A DNA stretch of 64,000 bases from JAOEGB01 sp041262585 (GTDB lineage Bacteria; Actinomycetota; Actinomycetes; Streptosporangiales; Streptosporangiaceae): positions 124,001 through 188,000 of the forward strand of contig NZ_JBGCBZ010000001.1 of assembly GCF_041262585.1 (NCBI RefSeq), given 5' to 3'. Every line of letters begins with the position of its first letter. The stretch's first letter is position 1. Under the pieces are notes generated by a model. That model was not told the DNA's origin. It was given only the letters and a program-made list of their open reading frames with translations, and ran no database searches. The translations under genes and the position numbers were made by a program. Positions 17,848 through 26,537 of the stretch are shown one piece after another.

Positions 17848-18226
17848 TCAGTCGTCCAGGGCAGCCAGGTCGAGCCGGTGAAGACGGGTCGGGGTCAGCG
17901 AGGATGTCCATGGCGACGATCTTCCTGTCGTTGATGGTCAGGCCCATGACCGCCATCGGCCGCCCATCGAGCGCCGTGACCAATCCGACGGCCCCGTTGA
18001 CGAGCGCCGGCTGGGCGAACCGCTGGAAGCTGAGCGCCTGCCTGGCCACGGCGGCCGCACCGCGAACCTCCCGCAGGCCGGCCGCGGGCGCGGCGCCCTC
18101 GTCGACCCGGAGGACGATGCCCGGGTCGAGTACGGCTACCAGCCCATCGAAGTCGCCTCCGCGGGCGGCGGCGAGGAAGGCGTCGACGACCTCGCGGACG
18201 CCGCGGCGACGCTCCTTCGGGCCAAC
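17848..18226 (-). pseudogene. ECF41 sigma factor, C-terminal SnoaL-like domain remnant
   Basis: The minus strand reads VVDAFLAAARGGDFDGLVAVL, RGAAAVARQALSFQRFAQPALVNG and DGRPMAVMGLTINDRKIVAMDILADPD, which is the SnoaL-like tail of ECF41 (SigJ-type) sigma factors. The sigma2 and sigma4 regions are missing; homology ends at ~18226 where an unrelated plus-strand gene fragment begins. Near the 3' end one extra C shifts the frame; in the corrected frame the protein would finish RLHRLDLAALDD at 17848. The gene is dead on two counts. Confidence 0.85.
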
Positions 18227-19550
18227 GTGCTCCGGTCGATCCTGACGGCGCGCGGGCCCGCCGCGACCCGGCTGCCGCACTCGCCGGGGGAGTCGGTCGC
18301 GAGGTTCCGTGATGACGTGAGCGACGTGGTGGAGCTCACCGACGAGTCGGTCGGTCTGGCCGGCGCCACACTCTTCGGCGCGGCCGCCTTGGTCATCATG
18401 GCGTCGATCGACCCGGTGATCACGCTGGTGCTGGTGATTCCCATGATCGCGATCGGCGTGCTCAGCCGGTCGATGAGGGAGGTGGTCCGGCGGCTGCACC
18501 TGCGTGCCCGGGTGCTCGGCGCGGCCGTCACCGCGTACATCGGCGAGGTCTTCGGTGGCGTGCTGGCGATCAAGACCGCGGGCGCGGAAGAGGCGGCGTT
18601 GGAGCGCCTGCGTGCGCACAACCGGAGACGGCGTGACGCGGCCGTGAAGGACCGGCTGGCGACGGACCTGCTGGACGCGGCGACGGGCACGACCGTCGAG
18701 ATCGGAGTCGGGCTCGTTCTGCTGCTCGCGGCGTCGGCGATGCGCCGGGGTGACTTCACGGTGGGCGATCTCGCGCTGTTCACCAGCTATGTCAGCTGGC
18801 TGACGGCGCTGCCGCGCACCATCGGCGTCATCCTCTATTGCCTGCCGCAGGCCGCGGTCGCCACCGAACGGCTCGGCCGGCTGATGGCCTCGCACGAGGA
18901 CGCCCGCGACCTGTCGCGGAACACCGGCGTCTGGAACCTCCTCCCGTGAGTGCGTCGCCGCCGGAGCGCGGCGACGCGCTGGAGGTGATCGAGGCGCGGG
19001 GGCTGACCGTGCGCTTCGGCGGGAGCGGCCGCGGCCTGCACGGGGTCGATCTGCGGGTGAGGCGGGGGTCGTTCACGGTGGTCACCGGCGCCGTCGGTTC
19101 GGGCAAGACCACTCTGGTGCGCGCCCTGCTCGGTCTGGTGCCGGTGGACGCTGGGACGATCAGCTGGAATGGCAGGCGCGTCGACGACCCGGGGACGTTC
19201 CTCGTGCCGGACCGCGTGGCGTACGCGAGCCAGGTTCCACGGCTGCTGTCGGCCCGGCGCCCGTCTTGACCGCGCGCTGAGGCTGTCGGCGTTGGATGAG
19301 GACCTGGCCGGGATGCCGGAGGGGCTGGACACGGTCGTCGGGCCTCGTGGCGGTGGTGTCGCACCGGAGGGCCGCGTTGGAGCGGGCCGATCAGGTCGTC
19401 GTGCTCGACCGTGGCCGGGTCGCCGGGCGGGGCCCCCTCGGTGAGCTGCTGCGGAGTTGCCCGGAGATGCGGCGGCTGTGGAGCGAGGAGCTCGTCGTCG
19501 AAGCCGAGCAGATTGTCGAAGCCGAGGAGGGGGCTGGGAGCGGGGCGTGA
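18227..19550 (+). pseudogene. ABC exporter (fused permease-ATPase) remnant
   Basis: The first part (18227-18949) is the last four-fifths of a type I exporter membrane domain (LRSILTARG, LPHSPGESVARFRDDVSD, VFGGVLAIKTAGAEEAALERL). After a stop and frame change, 18955-19269 encodes an ATPase start with Walker A GAVGSGKTT. Two further pieces follow in other frames: SALDEDLAGMPEGLDTVVGPR (up to ~19345) and VVSHRRAALERADQVVVLDRG through the C-terminus at 19550. Signature and Walker B motifs are deleted. The gene thus lost its 5' end, an internal segment and reading frame. Confidence 0.85.
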
Positions 19551-19582
19551 CTGTCAGGTCGTCGGTACGCCAGGATCTGTAG

Positions 19583-20395
19583 GTGTCCGATGCTTGCCGG
19601 TTCTGGAGGGGGGTGCGCGTGTCGGCGTTGTCTGCCGTGAGCGGCTCGGAAACGGTGAGGGGACTGCAGGAAAGGGCGGCCCGGGCTCTTCCGGCCGAGC
19701 ACGTCGAGGATGTTGACGGGTGGTGGCTTCGCCATGCCCCCAGCTGTGCCTGGTGGGTGGGAACGGTGCTGCCGCATGGTGATGCCAGGCCGGGCGAACT
19801 GGCGCGCAGGGTCGTTGGGGCGGAGGAGTTCTACGCCGGTCACGGCGCGGCCGCCCGGTTTCAGATCAGCCCGGGAGCGTGTTTAGAAGGGCTCGACACA
19901 GTTTTAGCGGAGCGCGGCTACCGCCGTCAGAGCTTGGTATCGTTGCAGGTGGCGCCGACCGCGCGTGTCCTAGAACGGGCGCTGGCAGCCTCACCGCGGG
20001 TTCGATTGGACGACCGCCCGACACGCGCATGGTTTGAAATCTGGCACGCCGTGCATGGTGGCGGCTTTCGTTCCGAGTGGGACATGCTCGGTCGCGTGGA
20101 GCGGCCGTCCGCCTACGCCTGCGCGATGATCGGGGAGGATGTCCTCGCGGTGGGCCGCGCGGTCGCCGACACCGGCTGGGCGGGAGTGTTCGGCATGGCC
20201 ACACTTCCCAAGGCGCGCGGGAAGGGCGCGGCCCGCGGCGTGCTCGCCGCGCTGGCCAGTTGGGCCCGCGCACACGAAGCGGACCGCATGTACCTCCAGG
20301 TGGAGCGCGACAACATCCCGGCTCTCCGGCTGTACGAACGGATGGGCTTCACCGAACTGTGCGGCTACCACTACCGCACTGCCGCGTCATCCTGA
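19583..20395 (+). CDS. GNAT family N-acetyltransferase
   Basis: A 270-residue protein of the two-lobed GNAT type. The N-terminal half (WWLRHAPSCAWWVGTVLPHG) is typical of actinobacterial GNATs that carry a degenerate first domain. The C-terminal half has the acetyl-CoA loop FGMATLPKARGKGAARGVLAAL with the consensus Q/RxxGxG/A and ends in LQVERDNIPALRLYERMGF. The substrate is unknown. The start is uncertain: 19583 or a GTG at ~19613-19619 are both possible, and the first ~15 residues look non-conserved. It follows the dead exporter after about 30 bp. Confidence 0.85.
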   Translation: MSDACRFWRGVRVSALSAVSGSETVRGLQERAARALPAEHVEDVDGWWLRHAPSCAWWVGTVLPHGDARPGELARRVVGAEEFYAGHGAAARFQISPGACLEGLDTVLAERGYRRQSLVSLQVAPTARVLERALAASPRVRLDDRPTRAWFEIWHAVHGGGFRSEWDMLGRVERPSAYACAMIGEDVLAVGRAVADTGWAGVFGMATLPKARGKGAARGVLAALASWARAHEADRMYLQVERDNIPALRLYERMGFTELCGYHYRTAASS

Positions 20396-20399
20396 CGGT

Positions 20400-20582
20400 G
20401 TACGAGATGTCGAAACGGCGGCGTGCGGAACTCGTAGTGGGTGAGGAGGGGCGGGCAGGACACGCATGGTGAGCGCGAGCGTGAGAAGGCCGAGTGGCAC
20501 GCCGACGAGGAAGATCGCGCGCCAGCCGAAGCCGGCGATCAGAAGTCCCCCGATGGAGGGGCCCAGTGCGGTGCCGACTGGT
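20400..20582 (-). pseudogene. MFS transporter fragment
   Basis: The minus strand reads PVGTALGPSIGGLLIAGFGW then RAIFLVGVPLGLLTLALTMRVLP, which is the TM5-TM6 region of DHA2-type major facilitator drug exporters. Only ~60 residues remain. It abuts a decayed LysR gene on the other strand; LysR and MFS genes are often divergent neighbours, so this was probably such a pair. Confidence 0.75.
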
Positions 20583-20945
20583 TACGCTGAATGTCTTGCT
20601 CGAGGAGGGCAGCGTGACGCTGGCGGGAGAACGGCTTGCACTCAGCCCCCTCTGCGATGAGTCGCGTCCTGGTGCGGCTGCGGCGAGCCACGGGTGACCC
20701 GCTGCTGGTGCGGGCCGGGCGAGGGCTGGTGCCCACGCCGTGAGCCTTGGAGTTGCGCGAACGTGTGCGTCTCCTGGTCCAGGAGGCCGAAGAGGTTCTG
20801 AAGCCGGCCGAGAAGCTTGATCTGGTGACGCTGGAGAGAACTTTCGCGTTGCGCAGCAGCGATGGGTTCGTGGAGAGCTTCGGACCCGAGTTGGTGGCCA
20901 GGGTCGGCAGCGAAGCACCTGGTGTGCGACTTGTTCGATGACCGG
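20583..20945 (+). pseudogene. LysR-family regulator remnant
   Basis: Plus-strand pieces read LLEEGSVTLAGERLALSP, then after a frame change MSRVLVRLRRATGDPLLVRAG and RGLVPTP, a TGA stop (20741-20743), and in frame again ALELRERVRLLVQEAEEVL to GPELVARVGSEAPGVRL. This is a LysR helix-turn-helix and linker with one frameshift and one nonsense change, and the effector domain is cut off near 20945. Confidence 0.8.
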
Positions 20946-21112
20946 CTGCGGGATACCCAGCAGATAGGCGTGCGCGGAATCCAGGCCCTTGGGCGCCTAC
21001 CAATCTCGCGGGCCGTTACGCCTGTGCGTAGTCGCCAGGCCGGCGGTACCTAGATCAATTAACCGGGCTTCGGGGTTCAAGGACCGTTGACCGGTGCGAG
21101 CCGGTGGCGGGT

Positions 21113-21318
21113 TCAGGCGATCAGCAGGCGAAGGCCAAGCTCTGCCGCGTCGAGATCGACGAGGTCTCGGTTGCGTTCGGCCCACCGACTGGATGCGAGG
21201 TCATCACGGAGGCTGTGCACCGCGCGCTGCTCGGCGTCCGGCCCGACTCTGGCCCAGACCGATACCCCGCGACGGACATTCTCCTCCAGGTAGGCCTCGA
21301 AGAAGCCGTCAGCGCAGT
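21113..21318 (-). pseudogene. SAM-dependent methyltransferase, C-terminal fragment
   Basis: A minus-strand frame reads DGFFEAYLEENVRRGVSVWA, RVGPDAEQRAVHSLRDDLAS and SRWAERNRDLVDLDAAELGL before its stop at 21113. This is the end of a class I methyltransferase of the type in which DGF-EAY near the end precedes a helical tail. The Rossmann part is missing, so only ~65 codons remain. Confidence 0.65.
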
Positions 21319-21342
21319 CCCTTCTTGCCGTAGTCTCCGCTC

Positions 21343-21828
21343 ATGCCGATCCGGTACGCCCTCCCGCCCGACGCGGATGTCATGGCCGAGGTCACCTGTG
21401 CCGCGTTCGCCGAGTTTGAGGACTTCGACGTCACCCACGAGCAATCCGCCGCCAACTGGCGCCGGAATCTCCTCGGGGAGGCGGCCGAACGGCCTCGGCC
21501 GCATCACACCAGGATCGCCGAACTGCCGGACGGGACGGTCATCAGTCTGGTCATGGGCGGCCCGGCGGATCCGGAGCTCGGCCTTGACGCCGAGATCTAC
21601 GCCCTCGCGGTCCGTCCCGGCCATCAGGGCCATGGCCATGGCCGCGCTCTGCTCCGGGCGGCGGCGGCCGATCTGTCCGCCGACGGGTTCGGCTCGCTGG
21701 CGATCCGGGTACGGGCCGTCAACGAACGTGCCCGCCGCTTCTACGCCTCCCTCGGCGGAGTCCTCACGGGCGAGGTGCCACCCGACGAGGTCTTCTACTC
21801 CTGGCCGGAGATAGCGGCGCTTCTCTGA
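21343..21828 (+). CDS. GNAT family N-acetyltransferase
   Basis: A compact 161-residue GNAT enzyme. It starts MPIRYALPPDADVMAEVTCAAF, and its beta4-alpha3 region IYALAVRPGHQGHGHGRALLRAA carries the Q/RxxGxG/A pyrophosphate-binding loop (QGHGHG). It ends with the NERARRFYASLGGVL cofactor helix. It probably acetylates a small amine or antibiotic-like substrate in the cytoplasm, but nothing in the sequence fixes the target. It is intact although it is surrounded by gene fragments on both sides. Confidence 0.9.
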   Translation: MPIRYALPPDADVMAEVTCAAFAEFEDFDVTHEQSAANWRRNLLGEAAERPRPHHTRIAELPDGTVISLVMGGPADPELGLDAEIYALAVRPGHQGHGHGRALLRAAAADLSADGFGSLAIRVRAVNERARRFYASLGGVLTGEVPPDEVFYSWPEIAALL

Positions 21829-22382
21829 TCCGGTGGACTGTGCCTTTCACAGCTAGTTGGCCTTGGAGCCGAGGCTGGCTGCTGGTCGGAGCCTCGTGGT
21901 CGTTTGTTGTTGCGACGCCCAGGTAGGGGGGCGGCACTGGCGACCTCGCGTGTTCGATGTGGCGGGGCCTGCAGGACCACCGAACGTAGCCGTCGACGGG
22001 GCATAGTGGCTGCGGCCTGGCCGTGGGTCATCCAGTGGCAGGGCGGCGCTTGTTCCCCTCCGGTGTGAAGATGAAAGTGTCCCTGAACGGTCCCCTCCCG
22101 CAGCGGACGGCGGGAGGACTGTTCGCCCCTACGACCTAAGACCGGCCTCTTCGACGCCCTTGTCCAAGAGGGCGCCTGGGACGCTGCGATGCCAGCATCA
22201 ACGGGCGTGAGTAGTTGAGGTACAGGAAGTCCCGGTGAGATTGATCCTGGTTGGCCAGTGCCGTGACCGGAAACGTTCACCGGGGTGGTGCTGACCGATC
22301 CCAGCGCTGCTGGTGATACGGATCAGGCCGAGGAATGTGGCGCTGTCGGTCCAGAGTCTCCGGGCTGGCTGGTCGCTGCGGG
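21829..22382. other. Region without a supported gene
   Basis: No frame has coding character or known motifs. It separates an intact GNAT gene from a TetR fragment and is probably further debris. Confidence 0.5.
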
Positions 22383-22625
22383 TCAGCCGCGCACTGCAGC
22401 CAGGCACTCGTCGTACAGATCCATGATGTCGCCCTTGCCGTCGTTGTCGACCCACGCCATTGATGCGGCGTCCAGGCACGTGAACACCGTCGCGATCACC
22501 GCGCGGGCCCTCGGATCCGTCCTGCCGGCAGCAGCGTCCATACGCGCCTTGATGAGCGGCAGCAGGTCCTCCTGGAACCGCAGCCGCTTTTCGAGATAAC
22601 CGGCACGCTGAGGCTCTGGGAGGCC
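22383..22625 (-). pseudogene. TetR-family regulator, C-terminal fragment
   Basis: The minus strand reads QRAGYLEKRLRFQEDLLPLI, KARMDAAAGRTDPRARAVIA and TVFTCLDAASMAWVDNDGKG before the stop at 22383. This is the ligand-binding helical end of a TetR regulator. The DNA-binding domain is absent upstream, where the response-regulator gene's 3' side begins. Confidence 0.72.
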
Positions 22626-22666
22626 AGCGCATCCACCCGATCGAGCTGACGCTCCGGGCCTCTACC

Positions 22667-23341
22667 CTAGCCCGGCGTCGTGGACGATGAGGCTAGCTGA
22701 ACCCGGTTGTCCAGGGCCGCCTTGGTGAGAATGCGGGAGATGTACCCCTTCACGGTGCCCACGCTCATGTGCAGCTCACCGGCGATCACCGCGTTCGGCT
22801 TCCCCTGGCCGACCGCCAGCGCCACCTCGCGCTCCCGCTCACTCAGCCGCGCCAGGACCTGACGGGCGTCGGTACGTCGTCGGCTCTCCTCCTCGGGCAC
22901 CAGGTGGGCGATCAGCTTGCGCGTGACGCTCGGCGACAGGATCGGCTCCCCCGCCACGACCTTCCGCACGGCGTCCACGATGCCCTCCGGCGGGGTGTCC
23001 TTGAGCAGGAACCCGCTGGCCCCCGACCGCAACGCCCTGAACACCAGCTCGTCGGCGTCGAACGTGGTGAGCACCACCACCTCGGGCGCCCCCGCCCGCG
23101 CCCGCAGCAGCCGGGTCGCCTCGATGCCGTCGAGGCCGTTCATCCGGATGTCCATGAGCACCACGTCCGGCCCGTGCTCGGCCACGGCTCTCTCCACCTC
23201 GCCGCCGTCAGCTACCGCGCCGACGATGTGCAGGTCGGGGGCGCCTTTGAGCATCAACGTCAGACCGGCGCGTACGAGGGCGTCGTCGTCCACGATCAGC
23301 ACCCGGATCGGCACGCTCGCGTCTGCTCTCACCTGGGCCAT
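22667..23341 (-). CDS. NarL/LuxR-type response regulator
   Basis: A 224-residue regulator from ATG 23341 (MAQVRADASVPIRVLIVDDD). The receiver domain has the acidic pair Asp18/Asp19, the phospho-acceptor Asp64 (VVLMDIRMNG) and the Lys of LLKDTPPEG. The C-terminal LuxR HTH reads LSEREREVALAVGQGKPNAVIAGEL then MSVGTVKGYISRIL. The last ten residues (QLASSSTTPG) look frameshifted: a one-base change would give the usual ALIVHDAG ending. It is partnered with the histidine kinase just upstream on the same strand, with 35 bp between. DNA targets are unknown. Confidence 0.9.
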   Translation of the reverse strand: MAQVRADASVPIRVLIVDDDALVRAGLTLMLKGAPDLHIVGAVADGGEVERAVAEHGPDVVLMDIRMNGLDGIEATRLLRARAGAPEVVVLTTFDADELVFRALRSGASGFLLKDTPPEGIVDAVRKVVAGEPILSPSVTRKLIAHLVPEEESRRRTDARQVLARLSEREREVALAVGQGKPNAVIAGELHMSVGTVKGYISRILTKAALDNRVQLASSSTTPG

Positions 23342-23376
23342 GCTAGCCAGGCCCTCACCGCGGCGTAGCCACGCCC

Positions 23377-24518
23377 TCACCGCGGCCACGGTAGCCGGGC
23401 CGCCAGCCGGAACCCGCCGTCCGCCGTCTCCCTGCACTCCAACCGGCCACCGGCCAGCGACGCCCGCTCCGCCAGCCCGGCCAGCCCCGCCCCCGCCCCG
23501 GTCCCCGCGAGGGCGGCCGGTCCGCTGTGAAGCGGGTTACGCACCTCGACCACCAGCTCGGCCCCCCTCGTGCCCGACACGAGCACTGTGACGGGCTGAC
23601 CGGGCGCGTGCTTGCGCGCGTTCGTGAGCCCCTCCTGCACGATCCTGTACGCGGCGCGGCCTACCGCATCCGGCACCTCGGACAGGCGCACCCCTTGATC
23701 GCGCAGCTCAACCCGCATCCCGGCCCGCCGCGACTCCTCCACGAGCGCCCCGAGATCCACCCCACCGCCCGACGGCGACCCGGTGTCCGATGGTGGCGGT
23801 GGTGCTGGATCGCGGAGGACCGAGATGACGGTCCGTAGCTCCTCCAGCGCCAGGCGGACGCTCAACCGGATCACCCCGGCCGCCTCCGCTACCTCGCCCG
23901 GCGTCGCGTCCGCGTTGAACTCCAGCGCCCCCGCGTGCACCGCCAGCAGCGACAACCGGTGAGCGAGCACGTCATGCATCTCCCGGGCGATCCCGAGCCG
24001 TTCGGCGCGGCAGGCCTCCTCGGCGCGCAGCCGCTGGTCGGCCTCCGCCCGGCGAGCCCGCTCGGCCAGCGACCGCACCAGCTCCCGGCGGGTGCGCGCC
24101 AGCATCCCCCACACAGTCACCGCCACCCCGAACAGCACCCCGACCAGCGCCCACACCGGATACGGCGCAAGCCCGGGCGGCCGCAACGCGAACCTGACCA
24201 GCGTCGCCCCCACCCCGCCGCCCCCACCGCGATCGCCACGCGCGGCCGCCGATACAGGGCCGCGATCAGCGCGGCAATCCCCGCCGCCACCGACGCCGAA
24301 GCGGCGGGCACCGACAGCGCGATCACCGCCAGCCCCGCGGACACGGGCCACCTTCGGCACAGCCACACCCCCGCGCAGGCCAGCCCGCCACCCACCAGGT
24401 CGGCGACCAGGTACCAGCCCGGACCGCCCGCCAGATCCCCCCAGACCACCGCCACCGCTCCGGCGAGCGCGGGCACGAACCCGCCCAGGCCCACGGCCCA
24501 GCCGCCCCGCGACCACAT
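23377..24518 (-). pseudogene. NarL-type sensor histidine kinase with frameshift
   Basis: The C-terminal two-thirds is clear: dimerisation/phospho-acceptor helix with AREMHDVLAHRLSLLAVH, N-box YRIVQEGLTNARKHAPG and G-box GAGAGLAGLAERASLAGG, the HisKA_3 pattern. The membrane part begins in another frame (MWSRGGWAVGLGGFVPALAG to PRVAIAVGA) and joins the kinase frame (GGVGATLVRFALRPPG) near 24215 inside a run of G and C. A one-base indel in that run restores a normal ~380-residue kinase with four or five membrane helices. So the gene is either inactive or affected by a sequencing error. It pairs with the regulator downstream. Confidence 0.82.
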
Positions 24519-24731
24519 CCAGCGGATCCGCACCTCATCCGCGCTGGTCAGGAACACAACCGCCGATCGTAGCCCGCCTCGGAGCCTCGCGTAAGCAACC
24601 GAGGTCACCCGTGGACCACAACCAAAGTCACCAAGAGGTGGCCGGAGTGTCTGGCGGAAGCAACCTGGGCTGGCCACGTTCCGGCCGTCCGCCAGCAGAG
24701 GCAGGCTCCCACCGCCCGGCACGCTGGCCCC

Positions 24732-25829
24732 ATGAACGCACCCGACGTACCAAAGGGCGGCCGACGCGCCGCGTTGCTGCTCGCGGTGATCACCCCGGTC
24801 ATCGCCGAGCTCACCCTGGGCAACCCGCCGCTCAGCCAGATCTGGCTGATGCTCCTGTGGATCCCGATCTACGGTGCCGGCACGGTGCTGATCCGGGAGC
24901 TGGTACGACGGCGCCGCGGAGGCTGGCCGTCGATCCTGCTGCTCGGACTGGCGTACGGCATCGTCGAGGAGGGACTGGTGTTGCAGGCGCTCAGCAGCCC
25001 CACCATGTACGGGGTGGCCGGGTGGGCGCCGAGGTTCCTCGGGCTGAACAGCGCTTATGCCGAGCTCAACCTGCCCTACCACGCCGTGTTCAGCGTGGCG
25101 CTGCCGATCCTCCTGGCCGATCTGGCGTTCCCGTCCCTGCGCGACCGGCCGTACCTGAAGCGGACGGGGGTCGTGGTGGCCGGAGTGGTGTTCGTGCTGG
25201 GCGGGCTGTTGCTGCGGGGGACCGTGGCGACCTCCATCGACCCCGGCTACCAGGCACCGGTCGCGGTGCTGGCGGGGTGCGTGGCCGCCGTGGCACTGCT
25301 GGCAGTGGTGGCCCTGCGCGTACTCCCGCCCACTGCCCCCACAACGCCCGGTGCGCGCGAGGCGTCCCCTGCGCCCGCGACGTCCGCTACACCCGCAGCG
25401 CCGACTGCGCCCGAAGCGTCCGCTGCCTTCCAATCGACGGTGGACGGTACGCGGGTCGGGGCGGTTCCCGGACCCGCGGTGGTGGGGGTCTTCGGGCTGT
25501 TGGCGGGGTTCGGGTATCTGGCGCTGCTGTTCCCGTTCGGCGGGGCCGGTCAGCCCGCCTTCACCCACGGCGGCTGGGTGGCAGCGCCGATGCTGGGCGC
25601 GGTGTTGGCCGGGTGGCTGGTACGCCGGTGGACGGGGAGCGGCGGGTGGACGGACCGGCACAGCCTCTGCTTGGCCGGTGGGGCGTTGGTGGGGCACACC
25701 GCGTTCGGGGTGGTGGCCAACGCCGCCACCCTCGCCGACAAGCTGGAGCTGTGCACTCTGGGGCTGGTCATGGTCAGTCTGCTGGCGCTGCTCGGCGGCC
25801 GACGCCCGGCCCCGATGCCGACGAAATAG
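24732..25829 (+). CDS. Integral membrane protein of unknown function
   Basis: About 365 residues with roughly nine hydrophobic segments. A helix near residue 78 carries GIVEEGLVLQ, which recalls the EE motif of CPBP membrane proteases, but the later His and Arg motifs of that family are not evident, so no activity is claimed. A Pro/Ala/Thr-rich loop (~residues 198-232, many A-P-T repeats) divides the protein into two halves. It is transcribed divergently from the histidine kinase, with ~210 bp between; a link to that system is possible but unproven. Confidence 0.7.
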   Translation: MNAPDVPKGGRRAALLLAVITPVIAELTLGNPPLSQIWLMLLWIPIYGAGTVLIRELVRRRRGGWPSILLLGLAYGIVEEGLVLQALSSPTMYGVAGWAPRFLGLNSAYAELNLPYHAVFSVALPILLADLAFPSLRDRPYLKRTGVVVAGVVFVLGGLLLRGTVATSIDPGYQAPVAVLAGCVAAVALLAVVALRVLPPTAPTTPGAREASPAPATSATPAAPTAPEASAAFQSTVDGTRVGAVPGPAVVGVFGLLAGFGYLALLFPFGGAGQPAFTHGGWVAAPMLGAVLAGWLVRRWTGSGGWTDRHSLCLAGGALVGHTAFGVVANAATLADKLELCTLGLVMVSLLALLGGRRPAPMPTK

Positions 25830-25913
25830 CCCGAAAAGATTCTTCCGCCAGATGTAGAGAACGTCGCCACGGCTTCGACCCACCTGCGAAAGCAAAGAGA
25901 ACAGGAGCCGGAC

Positions 25914-26474
25914 ATGCGTAAGATCATCTTCTGGGTGCACACCTCGATCGACGGCCACATCGACGGCCCGAACGGCGAGTTCGACTGGCCCGTTATGGGC
26001 GAGGAACTGTCGGCGTACTCCGAGGCGCTGGGCGACCGTTCCGACACCTTCCTGTACGGGCGCGGCGTCTGGGAAGGCATGGTGGCCTTCTGGCCGAATG
26101 CCGAGTCGATGTCGGACCACCCGCACGTCCTGAAGTTCGCTCCTCGCTGGCGCGACACGCCGAAGATCGTCTTCTCGAGGACACTGAAGGAGACCGACTG
26201 GGCCACCCGGATCATCGGCGACGACCTCGCTGAGCAGGTCGCCGGGCTCAAGCGACAGGACGGCAAGGACCTGCTGCTCACCGGCGGCTCCAGCCTGGCC
26301 GCCGCGCTCACCGACCACGGCCTGATCGACGAGTATCACATCGCGGTGCACCCGGTCGCGCTGGGCGGTGGCCGGCCGCTGTTCGTCCCGCGCGACGAGC
26401 GGCTGGGCCTGCGGCTGGCCGAGTCGCGTACCTGCGATTCGCAGGTGGTGGTGATGCGGTACGACCGCGTCTAG
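25914..26474 (+). CDS. Dihydrofolate reductase-family (RibD C-terminal-like) protein
   Basis: A 186-residue protein with the RibD_C/DHFR fold: the opening strand MRKIIFWVHTSIDGHIDGP, the FLYGRGVWEGM loop, the KIVFSRTL strand and the NADPH-binding glycine-rich segment LLTGGSSLAAAL, then HIAVHPVALGGGRPLF. Members of this group are NADPH-dependent reductases whose natural substrates are mostly unknown; it is not the folate enzyme FolA. The TAG stop uses the first G of the adjacent transposon end, so the transposon begins exactly where this gene ends. Two other proteins of the same family occur at 54228 and 55688. Confidence 0.88.
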   Translation: MRKIIFWVHTSIDGHIDGPNGEFDWPVMGEELSAYSEALGDRSDTFLYGRGVWEGMVAFWPNAESMSDHPHVLKFAPRWRDTPKIVFSRTLKETDWATRIIGDDLAEQVAGLKRQDGKDLLLTGGSSLAAALTDHGLIDEYHIAVHPVALGGGRPLFVPRDERLGLRLAESRTCDSQVVVMRYDRV

Positions 26475-26532
26475 GGGTGTCGGTAAGACTGGTGTCACCA
26501 GGTACACGCGATTGAGTTCGCCCAGCTCAGCG
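26474..26532 (+). repeat. Transposon left terminal inverted repeat (59 bp)
   Basis: It begins ggggtgtcggtaagactg and matches the reverse complement of 30638-30696 at 58 of 59 positions by my reading (single difference near position 49). Long ends of this sort occur in Tn3-family elements with TnpI-type resolution (Tn5401 has 53-bp ends). Confidence 0.93.
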
Positions 26533-26537
26533 GGACC

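Noticed and set aside
24732..25829. CPBP-family intramembrane protease
   Set aside because: An EEGLVLQ stretch resembles the first CPBP motif, but the later Arg/His motifs are not found, so the gene is left as a membrane protein of unknown function.
24117..26507. 796-codon minus-strand open frame
   Set aside because: Only its last ~100 codons are real (membrane half of the histidine kinase); the rest is antisense to a membrane-protein gene and a DHFR-family gene with clear motifs.
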